Source: Clostridiales bacterium (lineage in GTDB: Bacteria > Bacillota > Clostridia > Christensenellales > Borkfalkiaceae). Taken from it: DNA of 64,000 nucleotides. Location of the stretch: positions 43,420 through 107,419 of the forward strand of contig SVHW01000004.1 in NCBI GenBank assembly GCA_015055655.1, read 5' to 3'. Below the pieces are notes generated by a model, which worked only from the letters and a program-made list of their open reading frames with translations, made no database searches and was not told where the DNA came from. Every line of letters starts with the position of its first letter. Position 1 is the stretch's first letter. This document shows positions 8,740 to 17,018 of this stretch, one piece after another. Made by a program: the position numbers and the translations under genes.

Positions 8740-9778
8740 ATTTTTCCTCAATCATTTCTTTCGTCAACGGTTCCCCATAGGCAATATCTCTCGTTGCCGT
8801 TTTGCCCAACACTTGCGCGTAATATTTGGGCGCCAAGCCGTTAGAAGGACGAATACTGCGTACGTTTTCAGGAGAGAATTTTTCCCCTTTTTTCATTTCT
8901 TTTACCACGAATAGACTTCTTCTAAATTTTAAATTCCCTTTTTCTCCCAAGTTCGGGCCGTAATGCACGTTCCCTTTTGCCGCAACGGTGTTTTTCACGT
9001 CCTGTACCATCTGCGCAAATTCCTCGATTTCCATACTGAAATCGCTGTCGGGATTTTTAATACTTCTGGAAATGCAAATATGTTTCTCAACAACGCACGC
9101 CCCTAAGGCCACACCGACGATAGCGCCTAAACTTCCCATACTGTGGTCGGACAAACCAATGGGAACGGAAAATTTCTTTTGCATATCGGGAATATTCTTC
9201 AAATGCATATCTTCCCAAACGGTTGGATACTCGCTGCAACATTTCAATAAAACGATTTGCGAATTCCCCACCCGCAAACAAGCGTCGATGGCGTCTTGGA
9301 TTTCCTGTTCACTTCCCATACCGCAGGATATAATCATAGGCTTGCCTTTTGATGCGGTATATTCAATCAGCGGAATATCCACCAATTCAAAGCTTGCAAT
9401 TTTATACGCCTCACAGCCCAAGCTTTCCAAAAAATCCACCGCCGAATTATCAAACGGCGTAGATAAAAAATCGACACCGCATTTTTCGCACTCTTCTTTT
9501 ATCCGCGCTTGCCACTCCCACGGCGTACCGGCGTCCGTATATAAATCGTGTAATTTATAACCGTCCCAAAGCCCTCCGCGAATTTTAAAATACTCTTTAT
9601 CGCAATCGATTGTAATGGTATCGGCTGTGTAGGTTTGTATTTTTACGCAATCAGCGCCTGCTTTTGCCGCTTGACGCACGATTTCCAAAGCGTTCTCCAA
9701 TTTCCCCGCGTGGTTCGCGCTCATTTCAGCAATGATATATACGTCGCCTTTTTGAATTTTTTCAAACATCTTAAACAT
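8732..9778 (-). CDS. pseI: Pseudaminic acid synthase
   Basis: NeuB-superfamily enzyme condensing the trideoxy sugar with phosphoenolpyruvate to make pseudaminic acid. The TIM-barrel domain carries IIAEMSANHAG, VKIQTYTADTIT and KEYFKIRGGLWDGYKL. The last is PseI-like and separates it from sialic acid synthases. A C-terminal SAF (antifreeze-like) domain of about 60 residues contains FRRSLFVVKEMKKGE and NVRSIRPSNGL. GAGG lies seven bases before the chosen ATG (MFKMFEK). It overlaps the end of pseF by 8 bases and pseH by a few bases. Confidence 0.95.
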   Translation of the reverse strand: MFKMFEKIQKGDVYIIAEMSANHAGKLENALEIVRQAAKAGADCVKIQTYTADTITIDCDKEYFKIRGGLWDGYKLHDLYTDAGTPWEWQARIKEECEKCGVDFLSTPFDNSAVDFLESLGCEAYKIASFELVDIPLIEYTASKGKPMIISCGMGSEQEIQDAIDACLRVGNSQIVLLKCCSEYPTVWEDMHLKNIPDMQKKFSVPIGLSDHSMGSLGAIVGVALGACVVEKHICISRSIKNPDSDFSMEIEEFAQMVQDVKNTVAAKGNVHYGPNLGEKGNLKFRRSLFVVKEMKKGEKFSPENVRSIRPSNGLAPKYYAQVLGKTATRDIAYGEPLTKEMIEEKYE

Positions 9779-10478
9779 GTTCGCCCTCTTTCCCTATGAT
9801 AAACGTTTTATATTTCACTTCCGCCAACACCCAATCGGTCATCGTGTCGATATCCTGCACTTCCTCTTCAGGCACGATATACGCAATCGCTTGCGACGAA
9901 ATCACCGAACGGTTTTTCTTAAACGCCTCCACCTTGCAAACATAAAATTGCCCGCAATCGTGATAAACAGGCTCTAAATCCTGGCTTCTCGCCTTTGCGA
10001 ATTCAGGATATTGAAACTGTAAATTCCCTTCGCGTATTACCAACGCTCTTTGCGGCGGAAACCCGTATTTCACCACGGGCGTCAACGATTCCGCTGGCGA
10101 TTGTATCAACGTTTTGGTCGCTTCTTTTAATTTTTCCCCCGTCACGAACGGCGCCGTCGGGTAAATACAACAAAATACGTCGAAAGTTTTCCCCACTTTT
10201 TCATAGCCGTCCAATACTTCTTCAATCACATCCGCCGTAGTGGCATAATCGTTGCTTGTTTTTTCGCTACGCAAAAAGGGAACTCGCGCTCCATACTTTT
10301 TTGCAATTGCCGCAATTTCTTCGCTGTCCGTCGACACCATCACTTCGTCGAAAACACCACTTTGTAACGCCGCCTCTATGCTATACGCAATAATCGGCTT
10401 GCCACAAAATTCTTTGATGTTTTTCTTCGGTATTCTTTTAGAGCCGCCTCGGGCTGTAATAATCGCAATCGTTTTCAT
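9771..10478 (-). CDS. pseF: Pseudaminic acid cytidylyltransferase
   Basis: Activates pseudaminic acid to CMP-Pse, the donor for a transferase. The N-terminal IAIITARGGSKRIPKKNIKEF motif is the CMP-nonulosonate synthetase signature, and VMVSTDSEEIA and CCIYPTAPF are also typical of PseF. At 235 residues it is full length. The ribosome binding site is weak (GTAAGTGCC), and the gene begins eight bases after pseC, so translation may depend on the upstream gene. The identity as PseF rather than NeuA rests on pseC, pseI and pseG beside it. Confidence 0.93.
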   Translation of the reverse strand: MKTIAIITARGGSKRIPKKNIKEFCGKPIIAYSIEAALQSGVFDEVMVSTDSEEIAAIAKKYGARVPFLRSEKTSNDYATTADVIEEVLDGYEKVGKTFDVFCCIYPTAPFVTGEKLKEATKTLIQSPAESLTPVVKYGFPPQRALVIREGNLQFQYPEFAKARSQDLEPVYHDCGQFYVCKVEAFKKNRSVISSQAIAYIVPEEEVQDIDTMTDWVLAEVKYKTFIIGKEGEHV

Positions 10479-10486
10479 ATAGGCAC

Positions 10487-11695
10487 TTACTTTTTATAAT
10501 TTTCCACCACTTTTTTAACTGCGTGAATCACGTCCGCCACGTCTTGGTCGTTCATTTTAGGATAAAGCGGAATACTTACAATCCCCTTGTAAATTTGTTC
10601 CGCAACAGGGCATAAGCCTTTGTTATACCCCAGCTTTCTATAATAAGGGAACCAATATACGGGGATATAGTGAATTTGGCATTGTACGTTTTCAGCGCTC
10701 ATCGCGTCAAAAAACTCTCTACGGGTACAGGTGAGTTTATCCAAATCCAACTGCACGATATACAAATGTCTGCAAGTATCCGATTCAGGGATTTCTTTTT
10801 GCACGATAATTTCGGGCACGTCCTTAAACGCTTCGTCGTACTTTTTCACAATTTCTTTACGACGCGCCGCAAAGGAATCCAATTTCTTCATCTGGTTCAC
10901 AATCAAAGCCGCTTGGAAATCCGTAATTCTGTAATTATACCCCAAGGCGATTTCCTCGTAATACCAAGGTCCTTCGTGCGGAGCGTCTTCCATCAACGCC
11001 GCGTCGTGCGTAATCCCGTGCGTATGCGCCAAAACCACCCTCTTATGATATTCGTCGTTATTCGTCAATACCGCGCCACCTTCGCCGCCGGTTATCGTCT
11101 TTACGGGATGAAAACTGAAACAAGTCATATCTGCCAAGCTTCCCACTTGTTTTCCATTGTATTTTGTCGCAATCGAGTGCGCCGCATCCTCAATAAAAAT
11201 CAAGTTAAACTCGTCGCAAATTTCGCGGATTTCTTTATTTTTAACGGCTTGTCCCGTAAAATCCACCGCGATAATCGCCTTCGTTTTCGGTGTAATTTTC
11301 TCACGAATACTGTTAGGGTCAATATTATACGTATCTGCTTCTACGTCGGCAAAAACAGGCGTACCGCCGCAATACAATACGCAGTTTGCGCTTGCCGCAA
11401 ATGTCAAAGGCGTCGTAATAACCTCATCCCCAGGCCCAATCCCCGCAGCCAAACAAGCGCAGTGCAAGGCCGCCGTACCGTTGCTTACTGCAACGGCGTG
11501 TTTTGCGCCCGTGTATTTTTCCAAAGTGCGCTCCAACTCTTCTACTTTAGGACCACAAGTAATATAATCCCCTCTTAAAACGTTTGCAACTGCTTCCACG
11601 TCACTTTCGTCAATCCATTGACGACCGTAATAAATTTTTCCACTGCGAACGGGATAGCCACCTTTGATTGCCAATTTTTCCATTTCTTTATCCAT
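10487..11695 (-). CDS. pseC: UDP-4-amino-4,6-dideoxy-N-acetyl-beta-L-altrosamine transaminase
   Basis: DegT/DnrJ/EryC1-type PLP aminotransferase of about 400 residues. It has YYGRQWIDESDVEAV at the start, AVSNGTAALHCACL for the phosphate-binding loop, and FSFHPVKTITGGEGG with the PLP lysine. The PWYYEEIALGYNYR block is characteristic of PseC. It transfers an amino group to C4 of the 4-keto sugar, the product of a PseB/CapE-type dehydratase. There are two possible ATGs four codons apart (MDKEM and MEKLA), both near AAAGGATGG; the start is unresolved. Confidence 0.94.
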   Translation of the reverse strand: MDKEMEKLAIKGGYPVRSGKIYYGRQWIDESDVEAVANVLRGDYITCGPKVEELERTLEKYTGAKHAVAVSNGTAALHCACLAAGIGPGDEVITTPLTFAASANCVLYCGGTPVFADVEADTYNIDPNSIREKITPKTKAIIAVDFTGQAVKNKEIREICDEFNLIFIEDAAHSIATKYNGKQVGSLADMTCFSFHPVKTITGGEGGAVLTNNDEYHKRVVLAHTHGITHDAALMEDAPHEGPWYYEEIALGYNYRITDFQAALIVNQMKKLDSFAARRKEIVKKYDEAFKDVPEIIVQKEIPESDTCRHLYIVQLDLDKLTCTRREFFDAMSAENVQCQIHYIPVYWFPYYRKLGYNKGLCPVAEQIYKGIVSIPLYPKMNDQDVADVIHAVKKVVENYKK

Positions 11696-11710
11696 CCTTT
11701 CTTTTTTTCC

Positions 11711-13129
11711 TTACATATTATTTTTTGTTTTATCCGTCAAATACTGCACGTATTGTTCGTATTCTTTCTCGTCCAGTAATTTCTTCGTGAAATCTTGCAA
11801 ATCCTGTTCATTCAACACTTCCCATACGTCAAACTCGTAAATATCCTTCGCCAATACGCCGTTATATCGAAAAGATATGGTTGGCGCGCCGAATTCCGCC
11901 GCCTCGTATAGGCTTGTAGAAGAAACCGTCAACTGCACGAAACTGCGCAGCAACAACTCGTATAATTGTGACGTGTTATCATATATTTCTACGCCGTCCA
12001 ACTCTTTTCGGTACAGCTCTATCGCGCCGTTGTCTTCCCGTGGATGTAGCTTTATCGCCAATCGATATCTCTTCCAACGCTCGTCCGCCGCCATAATCTC
12101 TTGCACTTTTTTCAGGCGCTTAATCATTAACGAGTAATAATTTTGTCCAACGCCGTCTTGTTCGTACGGTTGCGAGGCGAACAATATCAAATCACGTTCT
12201 TCTGCTTTCACCCCAAACACTTTTTTATACGTTTGCGTTCGAGGATTCCCTATCACCTCTACGTTTTCCGCGTCAAAGATTGATTGCTCGCATAAAATCC
12301 GTTTCGTCTTATCTCCATATACGAGTATTTTTCTTTTGAAAAACGCCAAATCAATATTTTTCACAAATGCAGGATAAACGTACCCGACGTGATGATTGGT
12401 AATAATCCCATGTTGCAATTCAATCGACTGCGGATTATTTCTTAACACAGGGATAATATTCTCCCTCGCGCCGCCCCAAAAATCAATCGCGTATTGTACG
12501 TTTTTATATCGCTTGAAAAACTTACCAAACAGCTTTTGATAAATGACCGTCGTGGCGTAAGCGTCCGGAAAATGCTCCAATAGATAAGCAACTGCCTTTT
12601 GCTCGTTTTCCGTTTCCGTAGGCGTTTTTGCAAATTGCGGCACTATCGTTTGACGACACTCCTCACACAACCTTGCATATTCCTTTTTATGGAATATTGA
12701 GTACAGTTTCAATCGCACGGAAAAATAATCAAGCGGACAATACTTATCCTTATTCACGTCGGTAAAATACCCGTTATCATACGCCGCATTTCGGCTAGGC
12801 CACTCGAAAACAACCCCGTCAGGATAATGGTCCAATAAATACTCTGCCGCCAAGTTTCGTCCGTTATCCCTGCGATAAACGGTGGACGTAAAAATCAGCG
12901 TTTGCTTCTTCCTAAATTTTCTCTTTTTGAAAAAACCGTTGATAACACGCTTTATTGATACGCCGTCTTTCCTCTGTGCTTGCACGGAAGACACCGCCTT
13001 TTGTCCATCCTGCAACAGCTGCATAACGCCGTCGCGAAAACTTGTATAAATTGGCACGCCCCCAACGAGAATATCGTATAAAAACGGATATTTATTTTCA
13101 AAAGCAAATAATTCGCTTTTTTGTTTCAC
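11711..13129 (-). CDS. Putative GT-B glycosyltransferase, candidate pseudaminyltransferase
   Basis: A 472-residue protein I cannot place in a named family. The C-terminal half has IELQHGIITNHHVGYVYP, then AIKLHPRED and TVSSTSLYEAAEFGAPTISF. This pattern of QHG, KxHPxE and SSTSLYEA resembles GT-B capsule transferases and glycerophosphotransferase- or polysialyltransferase-like proteins. No signal peptide is seen; it is probably cytosolic or peripheral. It lies directly upstream of pseC with a 15-base gap. Because no other transferase adjoins the CMP-pseudaminate genes, it is a reasonable candidate to transfer Pse. That is inference only. Confidence 0.5.
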   Translation of the reverse strand: MKQKSELFAFENKYPFLYDILVGGVPIYTSFRDGVMQLLQDGQKAVSSVQAQRKDGVSIKRVINGFFKKRKFRKKQTLIFTSTVYRRDNGRNLAAEYLLDHYPDGVVFEWPSRNAAYDNGYFTDVNKDKYCPLDYFSVRLKLYSIFHKKEYARLCEECRQTIVPQFAKTPTETENEQKAVAYLLEHFPDAYATTVIYQKLFGKFFKRYKNVQYAIDFWGGARENIIPVLRNNPQSIELQHGIITNHHVGYVYPAFVKNIDLAFFKRKILVYGDKTKRILCEQSIFDAENVEVIGNPRTQTYKKVFGVKAEERDLILFASQPYEQDGVGQNYYSLMIKRLKKVQEIMAADERWKRYRLAIKLHPREDNGAIELYRKELDGVEIYDNTSQLYELLLRSFVQLTVSSTSLYEAAEFGAPTISFRYNGVLAKDIYEFDVWEVLNEQDLQDFTKKLLDEKEYEQYVQYLTDKTKNNM

Positions 13130-13139
13130 GTTTTACTCC

Positions 13140-14201
13140 TTATTTTTTTCCGTATTTTTTCAAGCAATCTTCGAAGTATGTTTCGTATTCTTTAATTAAC
13201 ACTGACCAACGATATTTTTGTATAGTATTAAACGCATTGCTCGACATCTTTTGGTATTCCTCGGGATTGTCTAAAAGATATTGCAATTTATCTTGCATCT
13301 CTTGTAAATTCGCCACCCCGTAGCCGTTTACGCCGTCTTGGATAAAATCTACCGTGTAATTTTCATTGATATAAATGCTTGGCAAGGAATTTAATGCCGC
13401 TTCTTGAATTACCTTGGGTAAGCCTTCAAATTCCGAAGTCATTAACAGGACGTCACACGTTTGCATATGTTCATATACTTGTTCGTTGGGTATACGCCCC
13501 GTCAATATCAAATTCGTCAATTCGTATTCTTGAATCGCTCCCTCCACCTGCTTTTGCATATCCCCGTCGCCAATCATAATAAATTGTAATTGAGGAAAGC
13601 GTTTTGCACACTCAACCAATAACATCGGTCTTTTGTTTTCTTTAACGTTACCAACCCAGACTACTTTATGAATCTTTGTTTTGCCTTCTTTTTTTCCTTC
13701 GCCTCTTTCAAGCACCCCAAGCGGCAACACGGGAAGAGGCTCACCGTAAAATTTCTTTACGCTTTCCGCTATACAATTACTGATAGCGAAAGATTCATCC
13801 ATGATGTTCAAGAAATAATCTTTTAACGCAGGCGTATTATTCGTAGTTTCCGTTATCACCCCTTCCACGGAAGAAAGGAAGACTTTGCCTTTGCCTTTAT
13901 GTTTTTTTGCAAAAGTTATATCCATTTCTTCTATCTTCGGCAAATAGTAAATATCACATTTTGCGCGACGCATCGCCCAAAGCTTGCTCCATTTCCAAAC
14001 GATTCTACGATGCCAAAGCCTGTGCAGTTTTATTCCTGCCTCTTTATATTTTTTCTTATCAATAGGCATCATCGTCGTGTACATGGTATGCACTTCAAAC
14101 TTATCCTTATCCAAATATTTGGCAATATTATCGCAATTGATATTTTGCGCGTTGGCAAAATTGACGTACGCGCCCAAGAATATCTTTATCTTTTTATTCA
14201 T
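13140..14201 (-). CDS. GT4-family glycosyltransferase
   Basis: GT-B retaining transferase of 353 residues. The C-terminal donor-binding half is recognisable: VWVGNVKENKRP, FIMIGDGDMQKQVE, LILTGRIPNEQVYE, and the DVLLMTSEFEGLPKVIQEAA motif with its conserved E-x7-E region. The N-terminal acceptor half is divergent. No membrane segments are seen, so it probably acts at the inner membrane face on the lipid-linked repeat unit. Donor and acceptor cannot be told from the sequence. It lies between tagD and the previous unassigned transferase. Confidence 0.85.
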   Translation of the reverse strand: MNKKIKIFLGAYVNFANAQNINCDNIAKYLDKDKFEVHTMYTTMMPIDKKKYKEAGIKLHRLWHRRIVWKWSKLWAMRRAKCDIYYLPKIEEMDITFAKKHKGKGKVFLSSVEGVITETTNNTPALKDYFLNIMDESFAISNCIAESVKKFYGEPLPVLPLGVLERGEGKKEGKTKIHKVVWVGNVKENKRPMLLVECAKRFPQLQFIMIGDGDMQKQVEGAIQEYELTNLILTGRIPNEQVYEHMQTCDVLLMTSEFEGLPKVIQEAALNSLPSIYINENYTVDFIQDGVNGYGVANLQEMQDKLQYLLDNPEEYQKMSSNAFNTIQKYRWSVLIKEYETYFEDCLKKYGKK

Positions 14202-14217
14202 AAAGCCCTCTCGCTTT

Positions 14218-14607
14218 TTATTTCTTCAATTCCTTTTTAATCTGCGTCGTGGAAATTTCAGGTGTTCTCGGTAAATACACTACGTCGCAATACTCTTTAA
14301 GAAAATCAAATTTACCTTCCCAGTCATCCCCCATAACGAACGTATCAATATGGTATTCCTTTACGTCCGTCACCTTTTGTTCCCAGTTTTCTTCGGGGAT
14401 TACGAGGTCTACGTAACGAATCGCTTCCAACAACTTTTTTCTCTGTTCGTACGAAAAGAAACACTTCTTTTGCTTTTGATTCCAGTTAAATTCGTCCGTA
14501 GAAAGCACGACCACCAAATAATCTCCAAGCGCCTTTGCGCGACGCAATAAGTTGATATGTCCGTAATGCAATAAATCGAACGTTCCGTAAGTGATAACCC
14601 TCTTCAT
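14218..14607 (-). CDS. tagD: Glycerol-3-phosphate cytidylyltransferase
   Basis: Small nucleotidyltransferase (129 residues, the usual TagD length) making CDP-glycerol from CTP and glycerol-3-phosphate. The ITYGTFDLLHYGHINLL motif has the catalytic HxGH, and RTPEISTTQIKK is the second family signature. It is followed in expression order by a GT4 gene and preceded by a CDP-glycerol glycerophosphotransferase. The pair therefore supplies and uses CDP-glycerol, adding glycerol phosphate to the polysaccharide or making a teichoic-acid-like polymer. An AAAGGAG-type ribosome binding site lies upstream. Confidence 0.95.
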   Translation of the reverse strand: MKRVITYGTFDLLHYGHINLLRRAKALGDYLVVVLSTDEFNWNQKQKKCFFSYEQRKKLLEAIRYVDLVIPEENWEQKVTDVKEYHIDTFVMGDDWEGKFDFLKEYCDVVYLPRTPEISTTQIKKELKK

Positions 14608-14620
14608 CCTTTTTCTCCTT

Positions 14621-16189
14621 TTATAAATCCGTCGGCCAATTTTCCACGTCGTAACGTACCGCCGTCGGCAATTTTTTATCTTTTGCGTAAATATGCCCTA
14701 TGCGCAAATCTCCCCAAATCCGTCTGCGCTCTCTCGCCCCAAACGCGCGCAGCCGCGCAAGCGCATTTTTGTTTCCAAAACACTTATACAGGGCGCGCAA
14801 CCGTCTTTCCTTTCGTCTTTCCTTGGGAGAAAGTCGGTTATACACGTTCAGCGACGTATACTCTATCTCCGTCCAACGTTGTACGTTCCCCGAATATTTC
14901 CCAAGCACGAACACAAACCGATACTTTTGCCCTTCTAACTTTTCCCTCATGGTAAAGAGTTCTTCTTCCGTAACGGGGAAATCGATAATATATAGGTCGG
15001 TAGGCTCTATCTCCTTTTGCGGTTTCTCTCCCAACATCTTCTCAACCGCCTGTTTTGCCGCAGCCGCGTTATCGTATTTGCAAAATCTCTCCACGAACTC
15101 GGGATATTCCTTTTTCGTATCGTCTTTTACGAAACGCAATAACTCCTCGTAAGTGTAGGCAATATCAAACGGCAAATTCTCTTCGGCTTCCTTATATACG
15201 CCCCTATCCTTAAAATACTCGTCTTTGTCGTATTGATAGAGCACGATTTTCTTGCCCGTATTCGCAAAATCGAAAAACACGCTCGAATAATCGGTGATAA
15301 GCACGTCCACCGCGTTCAAAAATTCGTACACTTCTATATCGGCAGGCATCGGCAAGCAGTATTGAAACGCCGTGTTCGCATTTTGCATAGCCGGGTGGAA
15401 TTTTACGTATACGCGATATCCCTCGCCCAGTTCTTTTGCCAGCCGTTCTATCTCGCTGATTTGGTCTACTTTTTCTATCCCACACGCCGTACCTCGCCAA
15501 GTGGGCATATAAAAAACAGACTTCACGTTATCCAAGCTATATTTCTTCTTGACTTCTTTTCCGTATTCTTCCTCAAAAAATACGCTATTGCGTGGGTACC
15601 CGCCAAGGAACAACTCCCCTTGCATAATTCCTTGTACCATATACTCGTCTTCATATACTCGTTTGGTCAAGTCATTTGGCGCTAAAAGATAATTACTCAT
15701 CAAATAATTTCTTTGCCCGTTTATACAAGCAAACGGGTCGCCTGCAACACTACGTCCCAACGTTTTTAACGGCGTGCCGTGCCAAGTATTCAAATAGACT
15801 TGGCCCTCTTTTTTGATAAAATCCATCGGGAAGGATATGTTATTCACAAGATACTTTGCGTGCGTCACCGCCTCGCGATATTCTCTCGTCCCCGTTTGCA
15901 CGATTTTCACACGCTCGTCTATCAAACCACGCGTCGTTAATTCTTTACGTAAGGCTTCGGGATTTTTATGCGCTATCACGATTTGGAAACGCGCGTATTT
16001 CTCTTTTAATAATTCCTTATAAATATAATAAGGATTGCCTTGGAAATTATTTCCCCCAAACGATTCCAAGAAAAACGTATCTTCCCATACGACGCCGTCG
16101 TTAAAAAACTCAGTATACTCCCAGTATCTACTTTTCTTGGTATTTCGCGCGCTATCTATTCTTGCTTTTATGCTCTTAAAAGGATTCAT
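14621..16189 (-). CDS. CDP-glycerol glycerophosphotransferase family protein
   Basis: TagB/TagF-type enzyme of 522 residues. Family motifs are clear: LNTWHGTPLKTLG (with the catalytic His), VFYMPTWRG, VYVKFHP and the nucleotide-binding ITDYSSVFFDFA. It transfers glycerol phosphate from CDP-glycerol. The region after about residue 400 (ERFCKY, then a basic LRALYKCFGNKNALARLRAF segment) is an extension not needed for catalysis. It may contact membrane or partner. TagD is encoded 13 bases downstream and a glycerophosphodiesterase-like gene just upstream. Whether it adds one residue or polymerises is not readable. Confidence 0.92.
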   Translation of the reverse strand: MNPFKSIKARIDSARNTKKSRYWEYTEFFNDGVVWEDTFFLESFGGNNFQGNPYYIYKELLKEKYARFQIVIAHKNPEALRKELTTRGLIDERVKIVQTGTREYREAVTHAKYLVNNISFPMDFIKKEGQVYLNTWHGTPLKTLGRSVAGDPFACINGQRNYLMSNYLLAPNDLTKRVYEDEYMVQGIMQGELFLGGYPRNSVFFEEEYGKEVKKKYSLDNVKSVFYMPTWRGTACGIEKVDQISEIERLAKELGEGYRVYVKFHPAMQNANTAFQYCLPMPADIEVYEFLNAVDVLITDYSSVFFDFANTGKKIVLYQYDKDEYFKDRGVYKEAEENLPFDIAYTYEELLRFVKDDTKKEYPEFVERFCKYDNAAAAKQAVEKMLGEKPQKEIEPTDLYIIDFPVTEEELFTMREKLEGQKYRFVFVLGKYSGNVQRWTEIEYTSLNVYNRLSPKERRKERRLRALYKCFGNKNALARLRAFGARERRRIWGDLRIGHIYAKDKKLPTAVRYDVENWPTDL

Positions 16190-16191
16190 TT

Positions 16192-17016
16192 TTACTCCTT
16201 GCGCAAATCGCTGTCATACAGGAAATCGCTAAAAATACCCGTAATCCCCCGTTCCTTCCAGTATCTATAAGTTTTTACGGTATTCACCGTATAAGCAAAC
16301 GTGCAAATATTGTTTTTTTCAAATATTTCCCAGCCAAAACGCTCTTGCAAGGCTTTCGTCGAAATCGATACCGCGCCGATATGATACTTAATACACGTTT
16401 GCAGCGTTTGTACGTAATCGGTTGCCAACATGCACACGTGTAACGTCTTAAAATCGTATACCGAGCGCACCTGCAAAACATTTTCTTCGTTAAACACCTG
16501 TATCACCACACGGTCTAACGCCGTTTCATCTACGACGTATTCTTTTATCAGCCTTGCAAAATCCGTTAGATTTGAAAACTTGCAATCGAAAATCACGGTA
16601 ATATCGGGATAGGTTTTTAAATTATCCAAACATTTTTCGATAGACATCGGCGAAAAACGTCCGTCCAAATCCATTGTTTCGCCGTTTTCCACGTGCGCCA
16701 ATACAAACGCGCCGTTTTTTTCGTCCACGTCGTATTCGAATACGCGGTTGCCTTTTTCGTAATAATACGGAAACGCCTCTTCACAATTGAGATAGGCAAG
16801 CCCTTGCAAACCGCCACCGGCGTGCGTAATCACGCCTATCCTCGCAAAAAACGCATCGCGCGCGTTGGCGTTAGGAAACGCTTGCCCCCAGTCCGCTTCC
16901 GCCTTTTCTTTGGCTTTTTCTTTTTGGGCAATCTTGCATTGTATTCTATTGTCCAATTTTACAAACGGACGGCACAACAGCCGTATACCGCGATAAACCA
17001 CCGACGAAAAGCCCAT
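16192..17016 (-). CDS. Glycerophosphodiester phosphodiesterase-like protein
   Basis: TIM-barrel GDPD-family protein of about 274 residues. The first catalytic His is in GVITHAGGGLQG, the metal-binding E and D are in FEYDVDEK, and the second His is in FVLAHVEN; all appear intact. The HAGGG plus YLNCEEAF pattern fits a GDPD subgroup seen beside surface polymer genes. It may process or recycle glycerophosphate decorations made by its downstream neighbours. No signal peptide is evident, so it probably acts inside the cell. The ORF track start is 18 codons too early. MGFSSVV begins immediately after the wzx stop codon. Confidence 0.82.
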   Translation of the reverse strand: MGFSSVVYRGIRLLCRPFVKLDNRIQCKIAQKEKAKEKAEADWGQAFPNANARDAFFARIGVITHAGGGLQGLAYLNCEEAFPYYYEKGNRVFEYDVDEKNGAFVLAHVENGETMDLDGRFSPMSIEKCLDNLKTYPDITVIFDCKFSNLTDFARLIKEYVVDETALDRVVIQVFNEENVLQVRSVYDFKTLHVCMLATDYVQTLQTCIKYHIGAVSISTKALQERFGWEIFEKNNICTFAYTVNTVKTYRYWKERGITGIFSDFLYDSDLRKE

Positions 17017-17018
17017 AA

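Noticed and set aside
10670-11578. A 302-codon plus-strand ORF
   Set aside because: Antisense to pseC; composition of a shadow frame.
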